Shown here piece after piece: positions 54,714 to 64,000 of a DNA stretch of 64,000 nucleotides. The position numbers were made by a program, and so were the translations under genes. The notes under the pieces were generated by a model that was not told the origin of the DNA, did not search any database, and saw only the letters and a program-made list of their open reading frames with translations. Source of the DNA: an uncultured Anaeroplasmataceae bacterium. Its GTDB lineage: Bacteria; Bacillota_I; Bacilli_A; Acholeplasmatales; Anaeroplasmataceae. The first letter of the stretch is position 1, and every line of letters starts with the position of its first letter. The stretch lies in NCBI GenBank assembly GCA_949840955.1, contig CATKXV010000002.1:62001-126000 (forward strand). Reading direction: 5' to 3'.

Positions 54714-55591
54714 ATAGACATCACTCCACATAAAAATAAAATAAGTAATACAATTCCTAAGGCTATTCTATATACTCCAAAGGATTTAAAGTCATGCTTC
54801 TTAATAAAGCTCATTAAAAATTTAATGATAAACATAGATACCGCAAAGGCAACAATGGCTCCTACAAAAAGAAGGGCTATATCACTAGAAGAAATGGAAT
54901 CAGCCTTCAATATATACTTCATTCCCTTAAGTAAAGATGCACCAAACATTACAGGAATAGATAGGAAGAAAGAAAATTCACAAGCCACCTCTCGATTACA
55001 TAAAATAAGCATTGCACCTAAAATGGTTACACCACTTCGAGATGTACCTGGTATTAAAGCAAGAAGCTGAAAGCAGCCAATGATAAGGGCTGTTCTGAAG
55101 GTTAGCTGGCCTACATCCGTAACCTTAAAGGTTCTTCTTTTATTCCATATTTCCATAGCTATAAATAAAACACCATATAAAATGAGGGTTATTGCTACAG
55201 TTAAGGAGTTATAGAACACAGAATCTAGCCAATCATCTAAAACCAGTCCAATGATAGCCGCAGGCAAGCAGGCAACCAAAACCTTTGCCCATAATAACCA
55301 TATGCTTTTCTTTTCTTCCTTGCTTTTTTCCCTAGTTGGGTCCTTTAATGATTTCCCACCAAAAGGGTTTAATTTATTAAAGAAACAAACCACTACTGCA
55401 AGAATAGCTCCCAATTGGATGGCAACTAAAAAGAAATCCCAAAAGGCCTTTCCACCTTCAAATATGGTTTGAACTCCTAAAAATTCTTCTAATAAAATCA
55501 TATGTCCTGTACTACTGATAGGAAGCCATTCTGTAATACCCTCTACAATACCGAACACTATGATTTTTAATATATTGAATAATTCTTCCAT
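54710..55591 (-). CDS. uppP: Undecaprenyl-diphosphatase (BacA/UppP)
   Basis: 293 residues, about eight TM segments. Signature EGITEWLPISSTGHMIL near 17 and PGTSRSGVTI near 195. It recycles the undecaprenyl carrier lipid for wall synthesis, and its dosage affects bacitracin resistance. One base after the pepF stop, in the asnA-tsaD-pepF-uppP unit. Confidence 0.95.
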   Translation of the reverse strand: MEELFNILKIIVFGIVEGITEWLPISSTGHMILLEEFLGVQTIFEGGKAFWDFFLVAIQLGAILAVVVCFFNKLNPFGGKSLKDPTREKSKEEKKSIWLLWAKVLVACLPAAIIGLVLDDWLDSVFYNSLTVAITLILYGVLFIAMEIWNKRRTFKVTDVGQLTFRTALIIGCFQLLALIPGTSRSGVTILGAMLILCNREVACEFSFFLSIPVMFGASLLKGMKYILKADSISSSDIALLFVGAIVAFAVSMFIIKFLMSFIKKHDFKSFGVYRIALGIVLLILFLCGVMSI

Positions 55592-55592
55592 A

Positions 55593-57281
55593 TTACACCT
55601 CTAGACTCTTAAGAACCTCTTCAATTTGAGGCATAATTTCTTTTAAACTCCCCTCTTCAAAAGGATTTTTAAGTCCTACCTCCTTTAATAAGGAAACAAA
55701 GGATAGGGAGCCCCCTAGTTTACATAAATCATAATATTTTTTAAACGCCTGCTCATGGTTTTTTCTATCTAGTAAAAGAAATTGAAAGGCACACACTTGA
55801 GCCAGCGTATAATCTATGTAATAAAATGCCTCAGAGAAAATATGGCTCTGACGATGCCAATAATTTCCTTCTTCATAATAGGAAATATGATCATAATTTT
55901 TCCAAGGTGTATACTTTTTCTCTAGCTCACGCCATTTCCTTTTTCGCATTTGGGGAGTTGCATTTGGATTTTCATAAACATAATGCTGGAATTCATCGAC
56001 ACATACACCATAAGGTATAAACGTAATTGACTCACTTAAATGCTTAAACCGATACTTTTTTGAATCCGTTTCAAAAAAGAAATCCATATAAGGATAGGCA
56101 AAGAATTCCATACTCATCGAATGTATTTCGCATGCCTCTAGGGTTGGCCAGTAAACATCAGAAACGGGTAAAAGCTTTGATGCAGTATATACCTCAAAGG
56201 CATGCCCAGCCTCGTGGGTTAAAACATCAACGTCCCCCATTGTTCCATTGAAATTTGAAAAAATAAATGGTGCCTTATACGCATCAATCAGCGTACAATA
56301 TCCGCCACCAGCCTTTCCAGGCTTTGTTTCCAAATCCATCAAATCATGCTCCACCATAAAATCAAAGAATTCTTTTGTCTCCTTAGACAGCGCAGAATAA
56401 AAGGCCTTAGCCCCTTCTACAAGTTCATCCTTACTTTTGCCATGATTTGGATTTCCATCTGAATAAAAAATTGGAATATCATATGATTTAAAATCAGAAA
56501 CACCAATTCGCTTAGCTTGATTTTCAATTATTGTTTTAGCAATAGGAACTACAAATTCTACAACCTGCTTTCGATAGCCTGCAACATCCTTACTGTTATA
56601 ATCACTTCTTCCCAAGCGATAATATCCAAAATCAACATAATTCTCATAGCCCATTTTCTTTGCCATTTTTGTACGAACCTGGACTAGCTTGTCATAAATG
56701 GAATCTACTTTTTCCTCTATGGATTCCATAAATTCAACCTTTTTCAGCTCAGCAGCCTTTCTTACTGCTCTATCGGGATGATTCGCATATACCGTCATTT
56801 GACTCAAATTATTAATTTTTCCATCAAATTCAATTTTAGCTGAGGCCATAAGCTTAGAATATTCTGTAACAAGCTTGGCTTCCTCTGTCAATTCCTCTAG
56901 GATGGCAGAATCAAAGCTTTTTAATTGAATTTCAGTTATAGTAAAAAATTGCTTCGTATATGCTTCCTCTAATTCTTTTCTATAAGGTAATTTTACTAAT
57001 ACTTTATAATATTCATTTATTGCATTAACATATTTCGGACTATTCTCATCAAAGAAATTTTGTTCCTCTTCATAAAATGCATCGGTAGTATCTATGCTAT
57101 TCCGTACAGCACAAAGGGTTGCCATTGTTGCAAAATGTACTCCAATTTCATTTACCTGATCCAAAATAGGCTTAGCTTCCTGAAAGGTGCTTGCTTGCCT
57201 TAAATCTGAGGTTAGCTTTTGAAGCTGTTTTTCTATCTTTTCTATATCCGGTCTTTCATACGTAAAATCATTAAATTTCAT
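55593..57281 (-). CDS. M3 family oligoendopeptidase (PepF-like)
   Basis: 562 residues. Zinc motif [10 protein letters not shown] near 355, with the second-ligand Glu in [17 protein letters not shown]. An N-terminal helical domain is typical of M3B peptidases. It degrades peptides of roughly 7-17 residues in the cytoplasm. The start overlaps the tsaD stop by 11 bases. Confidence 0.93.
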   Translation of the reverse strand: MKFNDFTYERPDIEKIEKQLQKLTSDLRQASTFQEAKPILDQVNEIGVHFATMATLCAVRNSIDTTDAFYEEEQNFFDENSPKYVNAINEYYKVLVKLPYRKELEEAYTKQFFTITEIQLKSFDSAILEELTEEAKLVTEYSKLMASAKIEFDGKINNLSQMTVYANHPDRAVRKAAELKKVEFMESIEEKVDSIYDKLVQVRTKMAKKMGYENYVDFGYYRLGRSDYNSKDVAGYRKQVVEFVVPIAKTIIENQAKRIGVSDFKSYDIPIFYSDGNPNHGKSKDELVEGAKAFYSALSKETKEFFDFMVEHDLMDLETKPGKAGGGYCTLIDAYKAPFIFSNFNGTMGDVDVLTHEAGHAFEVYTASKLLPVSDVYWPTLEACEIHSMSMEFFAYPYMDFFFETDSKKYRFKHLSESITFIPYGVCVDEFQHYVYENPNATPQMRKRKWRELEKKYTPWKNYDHISYYEEGNYWHRQSHIFSEAFYYIDYTLAQVCAFQFLLLDRKNHEQAFKKYYDLCKLGGSLSFVSLLKEVGLKNPFEEGSLKEIMPQIEEVLKSLEV

Positions 57282-58281
57282 ATAGTTCCTCCAAATCTAG
57301 GGATGCATAAGCATTTAAGCTTAAGTCATCCACTTTTTTATATTTTTGATATTGATAATATCCAGCTGCTGCAATCATAGCAGCATTATCGGTACAGTAT
57401 TTTATGGATGGTATACAAATTTCAAAGCCAGGGTTTTCCTCCATAAATCTTTCCTTTAGGCCTTTATTGGCAGAAACACCTCCAGCAACAATAATTTGCT
57501 TTACTCCACGTTCCTTAGCTAACCGAAAGGTTTTATTCACTAGCACTTCACTTACAGAAGCCTGAAAGGACGCGCATAGGTTTTTAAAATCTATTGTTTC
57601 TCCTCTTTGATTTGCATTGTGGACAAGATTGATTACAGCACTTTTCAAGCCAGAAAAGGAAAAATTATAGGAGCCCTCCTCTAAATACACTCTAGGAAGA
57701 TGATAGGTATCCTCTCCCTCATGGGCAAGCCGATCTACATGTGGTCCTCCTGGATAAGGAAGTCCAACGACTCGTGCCACCTTGTCATAGGCCTCTCCTA
57801 CTGCATCATCTAAGGTTTCACCAACCACCTCAAAGCTGAAATGATCCTTCATATAAATAAGCTCTGTATTTCCACCAGAAACTAGTAAAGCAACAGCCGG
57901 AAATTTCATTTCATGCTCTATAGCATTTGCATAGATATGCCCTGCCAAATGATGAACTCCTATTATAGGCTTTTTATAAAGCAAAGCAAAGGTCTTAGCT
58001 GCATTCACACCAACAAGTAAGGATCCAATTAATCCTGGACCCATGGTTACCGCAACCAAATCAATATCCTCAGGCTGAATATGAGCTTGCTTTAAAGCCT
58101 CCTCAAAAATCATTGAAACCTGATAAACATGATTTCTGGATGCAACCTCTGGAACAACTCCTCCAAATTTTTGATGAATATCAATCTGTGAATGGATTGC
58201 ATTGGATAATACCTCATGCCCATCTCTTACAATGGAAACAGAAGTTTCATCACAGCTACTTTCTACTCCTAATACTAGCAT
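57271..58281 (-). CDS. tsaD: tRNA N6-threonylcarbamoyladenosine transferase
   Basis: 336 residues, full length. N-terminus [17 protein letters not shown], metal-binding [10 protein letters not shown] near 112, [20 protein letters not shown] and [13 protein letters not shown]. It makes t6A37 of ANN-decoding tRNAs with TsaB/TsaE. Sixteen bases after asnA. Confidence 0.97.
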   Translation of the reverse strand: MLVLGVESSCDETSVSIVRDGHEVLSNAIHSQIDIHQKFGGVVPEVASRNHVYQVSMIFEEALKQAHIQPEDIDLVAVTMGPGLIGSLLVGVNAAKTFALLYKKPIIGVHHLAGHIYANAIEHEMKFPAVALLVSGGNTELIYMKDHFSFEVVGETLDDAVGEAYDKVARVVGLPYPGGPHVDRLAHEGEDTYHLPRVYLEEGSYNFSFSGLKSAVINLVHNANQRGETIDFKNLCASFQASVSEVLVNKTFRLAKERGVKQIIVAGGVSANKGLKERFMEENPGFEICIPSIKYCTDNAAMIAAAGYYQYQKYKKVDDLSLNAYASLDLEELYEI

Positions 58282-58297
58282 TTCATTGACCTCTTTT

Positions 58298-59305
58298 CTA
58301 TAATAGATGTATGTTTTTTTCTGCTAATGCTTCTAAATCCTCTTTCGGCCAAAGAGAGGCTTGAACCTCTCCAATATGAACCTTCTTTAAAAAGAACATA
58401 CACAGCCTAGACTGCCCTATCCCTCCACCTATAGTATAAGGCAATTGATTATGAAGTATGTCTAACACATACGGATTTTTCAGTTTATACATTTCTTGCT
58501 TATAGCATAATTGTTCAAAAATACTTTTTTCATCTACACGAATTCCCATAGAGGATAGCTCTAAGGCTATATCTAGCTCCTCATAATAGACAAGGATATC
58601 TCCATTAAGGCTCCAGTCATCATAATCTGCGGCACGGCCATCATGTGGAAGATGATTGCTTAAGGGTAATCCAATTTGCATTAAGAAGACTGCCCTTCTT
58701 TCCCTGCATATTTCCTTTTCTCTATCCATAGGAGAAAGATCAGGATATCTTTCTTCTAATTCTTTTGTAGTAATAAAGGAAATATCCTTAGGTAATACAG
58801 GATGAATATTGGTATATCTATTGCATACCTCTTCTTCTGTAATTTTTAAAACATCATAAATCTTCAATACTACATTTTTTAAATATTCTATCGTTCTTTC
58901 TTCTTTTGTAATGATCTTTTCCCAGTCCCATTGATCAACATAAGCAGAATGTAGGCTATCTAATACCTCATCCTTACGAATCGCATTCATATCGGTGTAT
59001 AAACCCGTTTCTTCTTTGAATTTATATTTCGCTAAAGCATTTCTTTTCCATTTCGCAAGACTTTGAACAATTTCAGCATCCTCTTTGATATTGGATATAG
59101 AAAAGCTGATTCTTTTTTCAACTCCATTTAGCTCGTCATTTAAGCCTGAAGATGGCAAAACAAAAAGAGGTGCTGAAACACGAATCAAGGATAGCGCCTT
59201 AGCCAATTCCTTTTCAAAGGTATCCTTAACAAATTTAATTGCTATTTCTGTTTCTATCAAATTAAGTTTTGGTATATAATTATCAACTAAAAATAATCTT
59301 TTCAT
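58298..59305 (-). CDS. asnA: Aspartate-ammonia ligase (asparagine synthetase A)
   Basis: 335 residues from ATG 59305 behind GAGGG; the open frame to 59353 has no ribosome binding site. Class II synthetase-like fold: LSFSISN-type entry ([12 protein letters not shown]), [35 protein letters not shown], and [16 protein letters not shown]. Makes asparagine from aspartate and ammonia with ATP. Heads the unit asnA-tsaD-pepF-uppP-GNAT. Confidence 0.96.
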   Translation of the reverse strand: MKRLFLVDNYIPKLNLIETEIAIKFVKDTFEKELAKALSLIRVSAPLFVLPSSGLNDELNGVEKRISFSISNIKEDAEIVQSLAKWKRNALAKYKFKEETGLYTDMNAIRKDEVLDSLHSAYVDQWDWEKIITKEERTIEYLKNVVLKIYDVLKITEEEVCNRYTNIHPVLPKDISFITTKELEERYPDLSPMDREKEICRERRAVFLMQIGLPLSNHLPHDGRAADYDDWSLNGDILVYYEELDIALELSSMGIRVDEKSIFEQLCYKQEMYKLKNPYVLDILHNQLPYTIGGGIGQSRLCMFFLKKVHIGEVQASLWPKEDLEALAEKNIHLL

Positions 59306-59370
59306 ATTTATCCCTCGAGTTTTAATTATATCACACTCTTCCTTCTTTTTCATTAAAAAGGAATATAAAA

Positions 59371-59424
59371 AAGAAAAAAGAACTAAAAAGCTTTTTATTT
59401 TAAAAATCGTTTCTTAGTTCCTTT
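59371..59424 (-). terminator. Terminator after the fucose-isomerase-like gene
   Basis: Minus-strand stem GAACTAA / TTAGTTC (59414-59420 with 59380-59386) with a long A/T loop, then TTTTTT. It lies just after the 59432 stop. Confidence 0.7.
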
Positions 59425-59431
59425 TTTATTT

Positions 59432-60634
59432 TTATACCTCTTTATTTAGAAGAGTCTTCATAAACTTATCTATTAATTCCTCATAATCTCCATACATAAT
59501 GATATGATGATTACCACAAGGATGCTTTAATAGTTCTTTTACATCCTTACTCAGACGAACATTAATTTGTGTTCTACATAAATTAGATTCCTTAAGATTG
59601 TTCATCAAAATCCCTTTTGAAACAAAATAATGCTTTAAATCGGAGGACATACGGAATATCGTAATATTTCCTGTTTTCATTTCCCCCTTTATAGCAACCC
59701 CAATACCACTTTCAAAATGTGTATTAAAATTATAGTTTTCCTGAATCATATCTAGAGGTATTGTACAATGAGCAAATACGATACTATTATGATCAACATC
59801 AATGCGGGATGGATTTGCCTGAAATGATGAATTTCCTGTCAGTAATTTCGTAATATACATACTAATCATAGCCATAATATCACCTTCACAGGTTCCAATG
59901 ACACCTTCTTCATTTAGTTTTGCAAGTGCTAGGCAGCCTGTGGCCTTTAGGGATGTCAATAAATCAAAGCAGCGGATGGTTGCTCCCTTTAATTGATATT
60001 CCTTGCTGATTTCCTTCAATGCATCATAAATTTGAACAGAAGCATTCATATCCTCTGTATTATATTCTGGAAATTCCTTTAAAGATATGGAGGTAAAATG
60101 GGGACTTTTAGCTTTATTTTCGATTCGATTTAATGGAATATCAACCAATTCAATACCTAAGACATCTTTTACCCTTTGATAGTCAGGAACAGATGAAATT
60201 AGCCAATCTGAAGGTTTCCCAATGACACCTAGCTTTGCTGATTTTAATTCCTTCTTTGCTTTCTCCATAACAGCAAGCTCTTTAATTCTATTCACAATAT
60301 AGGATAAATTTCCATGAAGGATTTCTCCTTGCTTGTTGTTTTGATTCAAATAGGTTAAAATCTCTAATGAAGCTGCAAGACTATTATTTCCACCATTGGT
60401 TAAGATATAATATGGTTCCTTTAAGACCTTGAGATTTTCTAAAAATAAGCCTTCAGAGCCTCCCGTTTGAACAAAGATCAGCTTTAAATCACAATCATAA
60501 TCTGTTAAATCAACTAAATTCAATTTAGTTTCCAAGCCTTCTTCTATAGCAGTAATAAATTCCTTAATCTCTGTATCAAATTCAGCAGAATGCTGTAAAC
60601 GAGATTTCAATGTAGATAATTTAATGTGTAACAT
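59432..60634 (-). CDS. L-fucose/L-arabinose isomerase-like protein
   Basis: 400 residues, shorter than L-fucose isomerase (about 590). N-terminal ligand segment IFVQTGGSEGLFL; middle KLGVIGKPSDWLI; a C-terminal metal-type region with GVIGTCEGDIMAMISMYI near 245 and VDHNSIVFAHCTIPLDM. It resembles the short fucose-isomerase-like family whose reactions are not well known. An extended -10 (TGGTATAAT) lies near 60690-60700 and its own terminator follows, so it is a single-gene unit. Confidence 0.72.
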   Translation of the reverse strand: MLHIKLSTLKSRLQHSAEFDTEIKEFITAIEEGLETKLNLVDLTDYDCDLKLIFVQTGGSEGLFLENLKVLKEPYYILTNGGNNSLAASLEILTYLNQNNKQGEILHGNLSYIVNRIKELAVMEKAKKELKSAKLGVIGKPSDWLISSVPDYQRVKDVLGIELVDIPLNRIENKAKSPHFTSISLKEFPEYNTEDMNASVQIYDALKEISKEYQLKGATIRCFDLLTSLKATGCLALAKLNEEGVIGTCEGDIMAMISMYITKLLTGNSSFQANPSRIDVDHNSIVFAHCTIPLDMIQENYNFNTHFESGIGVAIKGEMKTGNITIFRMSSDLKHYFVSKGILMNNLKESNLCRTQINVRLSKDVKELLKHPCGNHHIIMYGDYEELIDKFMKTLLNKEV

Positions 60635-60712
60635 ATGGATACATCCTTTCTATTTTCTTTTCTCATGCTTTATATTTCTTATATTAATTATACCATTATT
60701 TTACAAAAGAAA

Positions 60713-61918
60713 CTATACTTCATTTTCAAAACAAGGGATTTCTTTTTCCAACAATTTTGAATAAGAAAAATCCATAAGTGCTGCCCCAAAAGGTGCTGTT
60801 ATTACAATAGAAAGGACAGCTGCTGTTAAAACTAAAATCCCACAAGATAAGCCTTCACTTAAAGCGATTCCTCCTATAGAGGCCTGAACTGTGGCCTTGG
60901 GTAAATACGATAAAACAACAAACAACTTCTCCTTCCATGGAAATTTCGTTGCAATAAGACAAAGAAAAACACCAAGCATTCTAAAGCAAAGTGCAATTAA
61001 AATAATACCTAGCAAAATAGCACCTTCTACTGAAAAAGCGTAATGGATATCTGTAGCACATCCTACAAGAGTGAATAAAATAATTTCAAAAAAACTCCAT
61101 AAGGAGGTATAGTTCTTTTGAATTTTCGTAGCTTCTTCTTTATCCTTCTTTAAAAGGATAATACTAAAAACAATAATAGCTAAAAGTGCGGATATAGAAA
61201 TATACGGTTTAGCAAATTCCTCTAACGCAAGTAATCCAAAGGATAAAGCCAGCATGAGTATAGTTTTTGTTATCACGCTCCATTTTAGCTTTTTAAAAAG
61301 AAAAAATAAGATAAAGCCAACAAGCATTCCTAATATCAATCCCAAAATAATGCTTGTAGGAATTTGTAATGCCATATTAATATCTATATTTTGATTTGAT
61401 ACAATTCCTTTAAAGCAATAAAATAAAATGATAACAAATATATCATCACAAGAGGCTCCTGCCATAATTAGTTCTGGTATATGATGACTTCTACCATACC
61501 CTTTTTCTTTTAAGCGAATCATCCTTGGCACAACCACTGCTGGAGAAACTGCTGCCAAAACACTTCCCAATAGCATTGCCTCTATATAGCTTATATTTAA
61601 TAGTAGTGGTGCAAAAATAACAACTCCTATTATTTCAAAGCACGCTGGAAGGAAACACATTAAAATTGCAGGTCTTCCAATTTGTTTCAATGTTTTAAAA
61701 TCCAAAGATAAGCCTGAGCGAGTTAAAATGATAACAAGAGCTATTTGCCTTAGATACGAGGATAGACTTAGTAGGGAATCATCAATAATATTTAAAACTG
61801 AAGGGCCAAATAAAATACCAACAAATAAATACCAAATCAATTTTGGTAGCTTTATTTTTTCAAAAATATAGCCACCCATAATTCCTAAAAACAAGATTAA
61901 AAATAAACTAAAAAACAT
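60713..61918 (-). CDS. Cation/proton antiporter (CPA family) under fluoride riboswitch control
   Basis: 401 residues from ATG 61918, about seven bases after AAAGGAGT; about 12 TM helices. Characteristic segments: KLPKLIWYLFVGILFGPSVL, VLAAVSPAVVVPRM and the ion-site pair IMAGASCDDIFVIILFY. By family a Na+/H+ (or anion-coupled) exchanger. The fluoride riboswitch directly upstream, with a terminator, makes a fluoride-toxicity role likely; CPA antiporters are an established minority class of fluoride riboswitch targets alongside CrcB and CLC-F. The open frame to 62017 is riboswitch RNA, not protein. Confidence 0.85.
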   Translation of the reverse strand: MFFSLFLILFLGIMGGYIFEKIKLPKLIWYLFVGILFGPSVLNIIDDSLLSLSSYLRQIALVIILTRSGLSLDFKTLKQIGRPAILMCFLPACFEIIGVVIFAPLLLNISYIEAMLLGSVLAAVSPAVVVPRMIRLKEKGYGRSHHIPELIMAGASCDDIFVIILFYCFKGIVSNQNIDINMALQIPTSIILGLILGMLVGFILFFLFKKLKWSVITKTILMLALSFGLLALEEFAKPYISISALLAIIVFSIILLKKDKEEATKIQKNYTSLWSFFEIILFTLVGCATDIHYAFSVEGAILLGIILIALCFRMLGVFLCLIATKFPWKEKLFVVLSYLPKATVQASIGGIALSEGLSCGILVLTAAVLSIVITAPFGAALMDFSYSKLLEKEIPCFENEV

Positions 61919-61938
61919 AGAACATACTCCTTTCCAAC

Positions 61939-61987
61939 AAAAAAAGCTAATGAAGTCCATAATTAAAAAACTATAGACGTCATCAGC
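61939..61987 (-). terminator. Riboswitch expression-platform terminator
   Basis: Minus-strand arms beginning AGCTGATGA (from 61987) and ending TTCATTAGCT, 15 paired positions with one mismatch and some wobble, followed by seven T (61939-61945). The 5' arm reuses the conserved 3' end of the aptamer, so ligand binding and termination exclude each other. Confidence 0.85.
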
Positions 61988-62036
61988 TTTACAAAGCGGT
62001 TTTGTGTAATAACACAAGGGAGAACATCATTCCCTT
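61971..62036 (-). ncRNA. Fluoride riboswitch (crcB motif) aptamer
   Basis: Minus strand matches the crcB consensus: AAGGGAATGATGTTCTCCC, a small hairpin TTGTG...CACAA, AACCGC, a short loop, and GCTGATGAC followed by TCTATAG. Conserved blocks are the GATG/AATG start, GTTC, the CC pairing, AACCGC and GCTGATGA(C). Followed by a mutually exclusive terminator and the antiporter gene; classical OFF-without-fluoride design. Confidence 0.9.
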
Positions 62037-62042
62037 ATTTAT

Positions 62043-62070
62043 ATTATAGCAGAGTCATCATAAAAGTCAA
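62043..62070 (-). promoter_or_regulatory. Promoter of the riboswitch-antiporter transcript
   Basis: Minus strand TTGACT (62065-62070), 16-base spacer, TATAAT (62043-62048) with TGC before it. Transcription starts a few bases before the aptamer. Confidence 0.85.
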
Positions 62071-62170
62071 ATTGTTTCCATAAAAAAGATAGCTTCTTCT
62101 GTTATAAAAGTAAATTCCTCTAAAAAAATAACAGATAAGAATTTAGCTTTTTAAAATATGTAACAGTTAA

Positions 62171-63181
62171 TTAGTTTTTAAAATATATAACTTCTTTATT
62201 ATTAAATATTAATTCTATATCTTTTTTATGTCTTAATTTTCTAAATGAATATTTAGAATGCTTCATCTTTTTAAAATATCCAAACAAACGAATAAAAGAG
62301 AAAAAGAAATGCTTATGTTTATATTGGACAAATATAGAATCCTTGTCCTCTACAAATTCTATTAATGATACTAACAAGTCTTGTTCTTCTATATCGTAAT
62401 AAAATTTATCATTTATATATGTTTTATTTCCTACATTCTTAATTATAAAATCATTATGAATTTTTAAAGTGATTTCAAAATCGTTAATAGACACCTTTCC
62501 TCTTAACAACTCATTTTCTTCAAAGCATTTAAAATATTCCTTCATATCAAAACTTATATTTATTCTTTTAGCAATTTCGTTACACTGTTTCGTAGAAAGT
62601 GCTTTATCAAATTGTTTTTGGAATACTTCTTGAATATATTTTCCTTTTACAAAGTTTGCTTTTTGATTTTTTATTTTTTTAGCAATCATTATTGACTCTT
62701 GGAGATATTCATCATTAGGACAATGCATTAATAATAATTCCATTGGATCTACTACATCAATACCATGTTTAATTATTTGAACTTTTTCATCGAATGTAAA
62801 ATGACGATAATTTATATATGCATATTTCATAGTAATTGGGCCAAATGTTATTAGGAAATAATCATCTACTATATTTTCCAAAGGAAATTTCTCTTTTGAA
62901 CAAGTTTTAATTTTAACACCATTTATTTCTTTTTCCATTTCTTCTTCCATATTACCAATTGCTATATACGCACAATTAAAATATTCAATCTTATTATCTT
63001 TCTTATGATGAAAAGACATTAATTCATATGGCTTTAATGGATTAATCCCAAACGCTCTTAAATAATTACAGATATCCGTTTGCTCAGCGTTAATATGCTT
63101 AACAAAATATCTACAATCTCCACAATTGCAAGGAATATATATATTATAGTATTCCATTGTTTTCTTAATATTAATCTTCAT
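62171..63181 (-). CDS. Hypothetical protein with a Cys-rich N-terminus
   Basis: 336 residues, no signal peptide or TM helix. N-terminus contains CNCGDCRYF (residues 18-26), then GINPLKPYELMSFHH and a basic C-terminal third (RKLRHKKDIELIFNNKEVIYFKN). Not recognised with confidence; the N-terminal half vaguely recalls proteins encoded beside polymorphic toxins. Directly abuts the downstream end of 63182-63889 (stop and start touch), so they are one unit. The pair looks more A+T rich than the neighbouring genes. Confidence 0.65.
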   Translation of the reverse strand: MKINIKKTMEYYNIYIPCNCGDCRYFVKHINAEQTDICNYLRAFGINPLKPYELMSFHHKKDNKIEYFNCAYIAIGNMEEEMEKEINGVKIKTCSKEKFPLENIVDDYFLITFGPITMKYAYINYRHFTFDEKVQIIKHGIDVVDPMELLLMHCPNDEYLQESIMIAKKIKNQKANFVKGKYIQEVFQKQFDKALSTKQCNEIAKRINISFDMKEYFKCFEENELLRGKVSINDFEITLKIHNDFIIKNVGNKTYINDKFYYDIEEQDLLVSLIEFVEDKDSIFVQYKHKHFFFSFIRLFGYFKKMKHSKYSFRKLRHKKDIELIFNNKEVIYFKN

Positions 63182-63889
63182 TCAGTCATCCTCTTCTGTA
63201 TAGTTTTTATATTTAGAAACAACAAATTTCCAAAAAGCCGACTTACAAATAATTTTATTAACTGATACATTTCCTTGTTCATCACAAAACATTGCATTAA
63301 ATACAAACAATAATTTGTTATTTATGATTTCTATATTGGAGTCTGCAAAAAAACCATATTTCTTATCTGACGGATAATTCAATTCAATTTCTTCTATATC
63401 ACTAACCTTTAATAGTATATGGCATCCCCATGTGGTATTAAAGTCAACAATTTTATATTCATTATAATTTTCTACTTTGGAAATATAGGCATCATGAAAA
63501 TCAATTGCTACATTTTTTAAGTTCTCTATATCTTCTATGGTTTTCACTTCATTCCATTCATGAATAATAAGATTCTCATATAGTTGTTTTGTAGTATTTA
63601 TACTTTGCAGGGAAAATTTATTTTTTGTAAAAATATTAAGATGTTCAATCTCCCTAATAATCCAATCAAAACCAATCCACTTTTTTGATTGGATCCAATC
63701 TTTAGACTCTTTTAGAATATAAAATGCTCTTTTAGAATAATTATTACTTGATTGCCACATTTTGTCCATTTTGATAGAATGATGAATTGGATCATAGTAT
63801 ATAACCTTCGTTTTCCAACCTGCATATTTTACTGCTAATAAAACAGTATAATAAGATTCATAGTTCTTTTTATTGACATATACAAGCAT
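63182..63889 (-). CDS. Hypothetical protein, possibly an immunity-type protein
   Basis: 235 residues from ATG 63889 (GGAG eight bases upstream); the frame to 63913 lacks a ribosome binding site. Notable segment VAIDFHDAYISKV ... FNTTWGCHILLKVSDIEEIEL, a pattern I associate with immunity-like DUF proteins, but no family is certain. No TM helix. First gene of a two-gene unit with 62171-63181. No toxin gene is in the window; it could lie beyond the right edge. Confidence 0.6.
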   Translation of the reverse strand: MLVYVNKKNYESYYTVLLAVKYAGWKTKVIYYDPIHHSIKMDKMWQSSNNYSKRAFYILKESKDWIQSKKWIGFDWIIREIEHLNIFTKNKFSLQSINTTKQLYENLIIHEWNEVKTIEDIENLKNVAIDFHDAYISKVENYNEYKIVDFNTTWGCHILLKVSDIEEIELNYPSDKKYGFFADSNIEIINNKLLFVFNAMFCDEQGNVSVNKIICKSAFWKFVVSKYKNYTEEDD

Positions 63890-64000
63890 AATTTCAACTC
63901 CAATCACATTCATATTTTACTAGTTTTAAATTATCTATTCTTTTTGTACAATACCATTTAGATTTTCATAACTACTCGCGACTAGACTTTCACTAGTAAA

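Noticed and set aside
61919-62017. N-terminal extension of the antiporter frame
   Set aside because: This is terminator and riboswitch RNA sequence.
62110-62180. Repeated TTAAAATAT motifs
   Set aside because: Simple AT-rich similarity at the end of the unknown gene; no defined repeat unit.
1-64000. tRNA genes, rRNA, CRISPR arrays, insertion sequences, prophage
   Set aside because: I looked on both strands for cloverleaf-like segments, regular spaced repeats and transposase/integrase motifs and saw none; this was by reading, not by tRNAscan or a CRISPR finder.

Overview
The window reads as a contiguous piece of chromosome from a low-GC Gram-positive bacterium (Bacillota). Shine-Dalgarno sites are strong (GGAGG/AAGGAG), promoters are sigma-A-like (TTGACT-17-TACAAT, extended TGnTATAAT), and TGA acts as an ordinary stop. 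The housekeeping genes (rpsF-ssb-rpsR, tsaD, asnA, uppP) and the MsmX/LplB/YtcP-type sugar transporter fit Bacilli or Erysipelotrichia-like relatives. The carbohydrate and flavodoxin genes suggest an anaerobic, perhaps gut-associated, lifestyle. The exact taxon cannot be fixed from sequence reading. Almost everything is on the minus strand; only the U32 gene and the diaminopentanoate-dehydrogenase-like gene are on plus. I saw no tRNA, rRNA, CRISPR array, insertion sequence or transposase, and no gene-free stretch longer than about 300 bases (the longest is about 240 bases).

Layout. 1-5043: a signalling pair, a hybrid histidine kinase and a receiver/HD-GYP/PAS/GGDEF protein that runs off the left edge. 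5161-8542: a response regulator, ABC-2 exporter and one-TM histidine kinase module resembling bacitracin/lantibiotic resistance loci, with four GTTAA repeats in front of the transporter. 8603-9837: rpsF-ssb-rpsR with promoter and terminator. 9901-12147: a U32 family (RlhA-like) gene. 12210-19687: an oxidoreductase cluster (flavodoxin, two aldo/keto reductases, a lipoprotein with three flavodoxin domains, cupin, acetyltransferase, SDR) next to a LysR regulator and a LysR-type box. 19811-31638: a MacB-like ABC protein, a DapB-fold dehydrogenase, a giant DUF4011-type helicase, DegV, a ClpC-like protein with a broken second ATPase ring, and a lipoprotein.

31690-51691 is the main accessory region: a carbohydrate locus of 17 tightly packed genes (47882 down to 31739) preceded by an IclR regulator and a large Ig/InlB-repeat lipoprotein. 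It encodes two sugar permeases, an MsmX-type ATPase, a large solute-binding lipoprotein, two surface beta-helix lipoproteins, two cytoplasmic alginate-lyase-family proteins, NagA, NagB, an aldo/keto reductase and five small membrane proteins of unknown role. A near-identical 24-base palindromic element lies upstream of both the operon and the big lipoprotein gene. This is my best candidate for an undescribed system: uptake and intracellular lyase cleavage of a uronate/N-acetylhexosamine polymer such as a glycosaminoglycan.

51775-59305: two groups of membrane and housekeeping genes (DUF1576-PAP2, and asnA-tsaD-pepF-uppP-GNAT). 59432-62070: a fucose-isomerase-like gene and a cation/proton antiporter under a clear fluoride riboswitch with its own promoter and terminator. 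62171-63889: two unrecognised AT-rich genes that may be polymorphic-toxin accessory or immunity genes.
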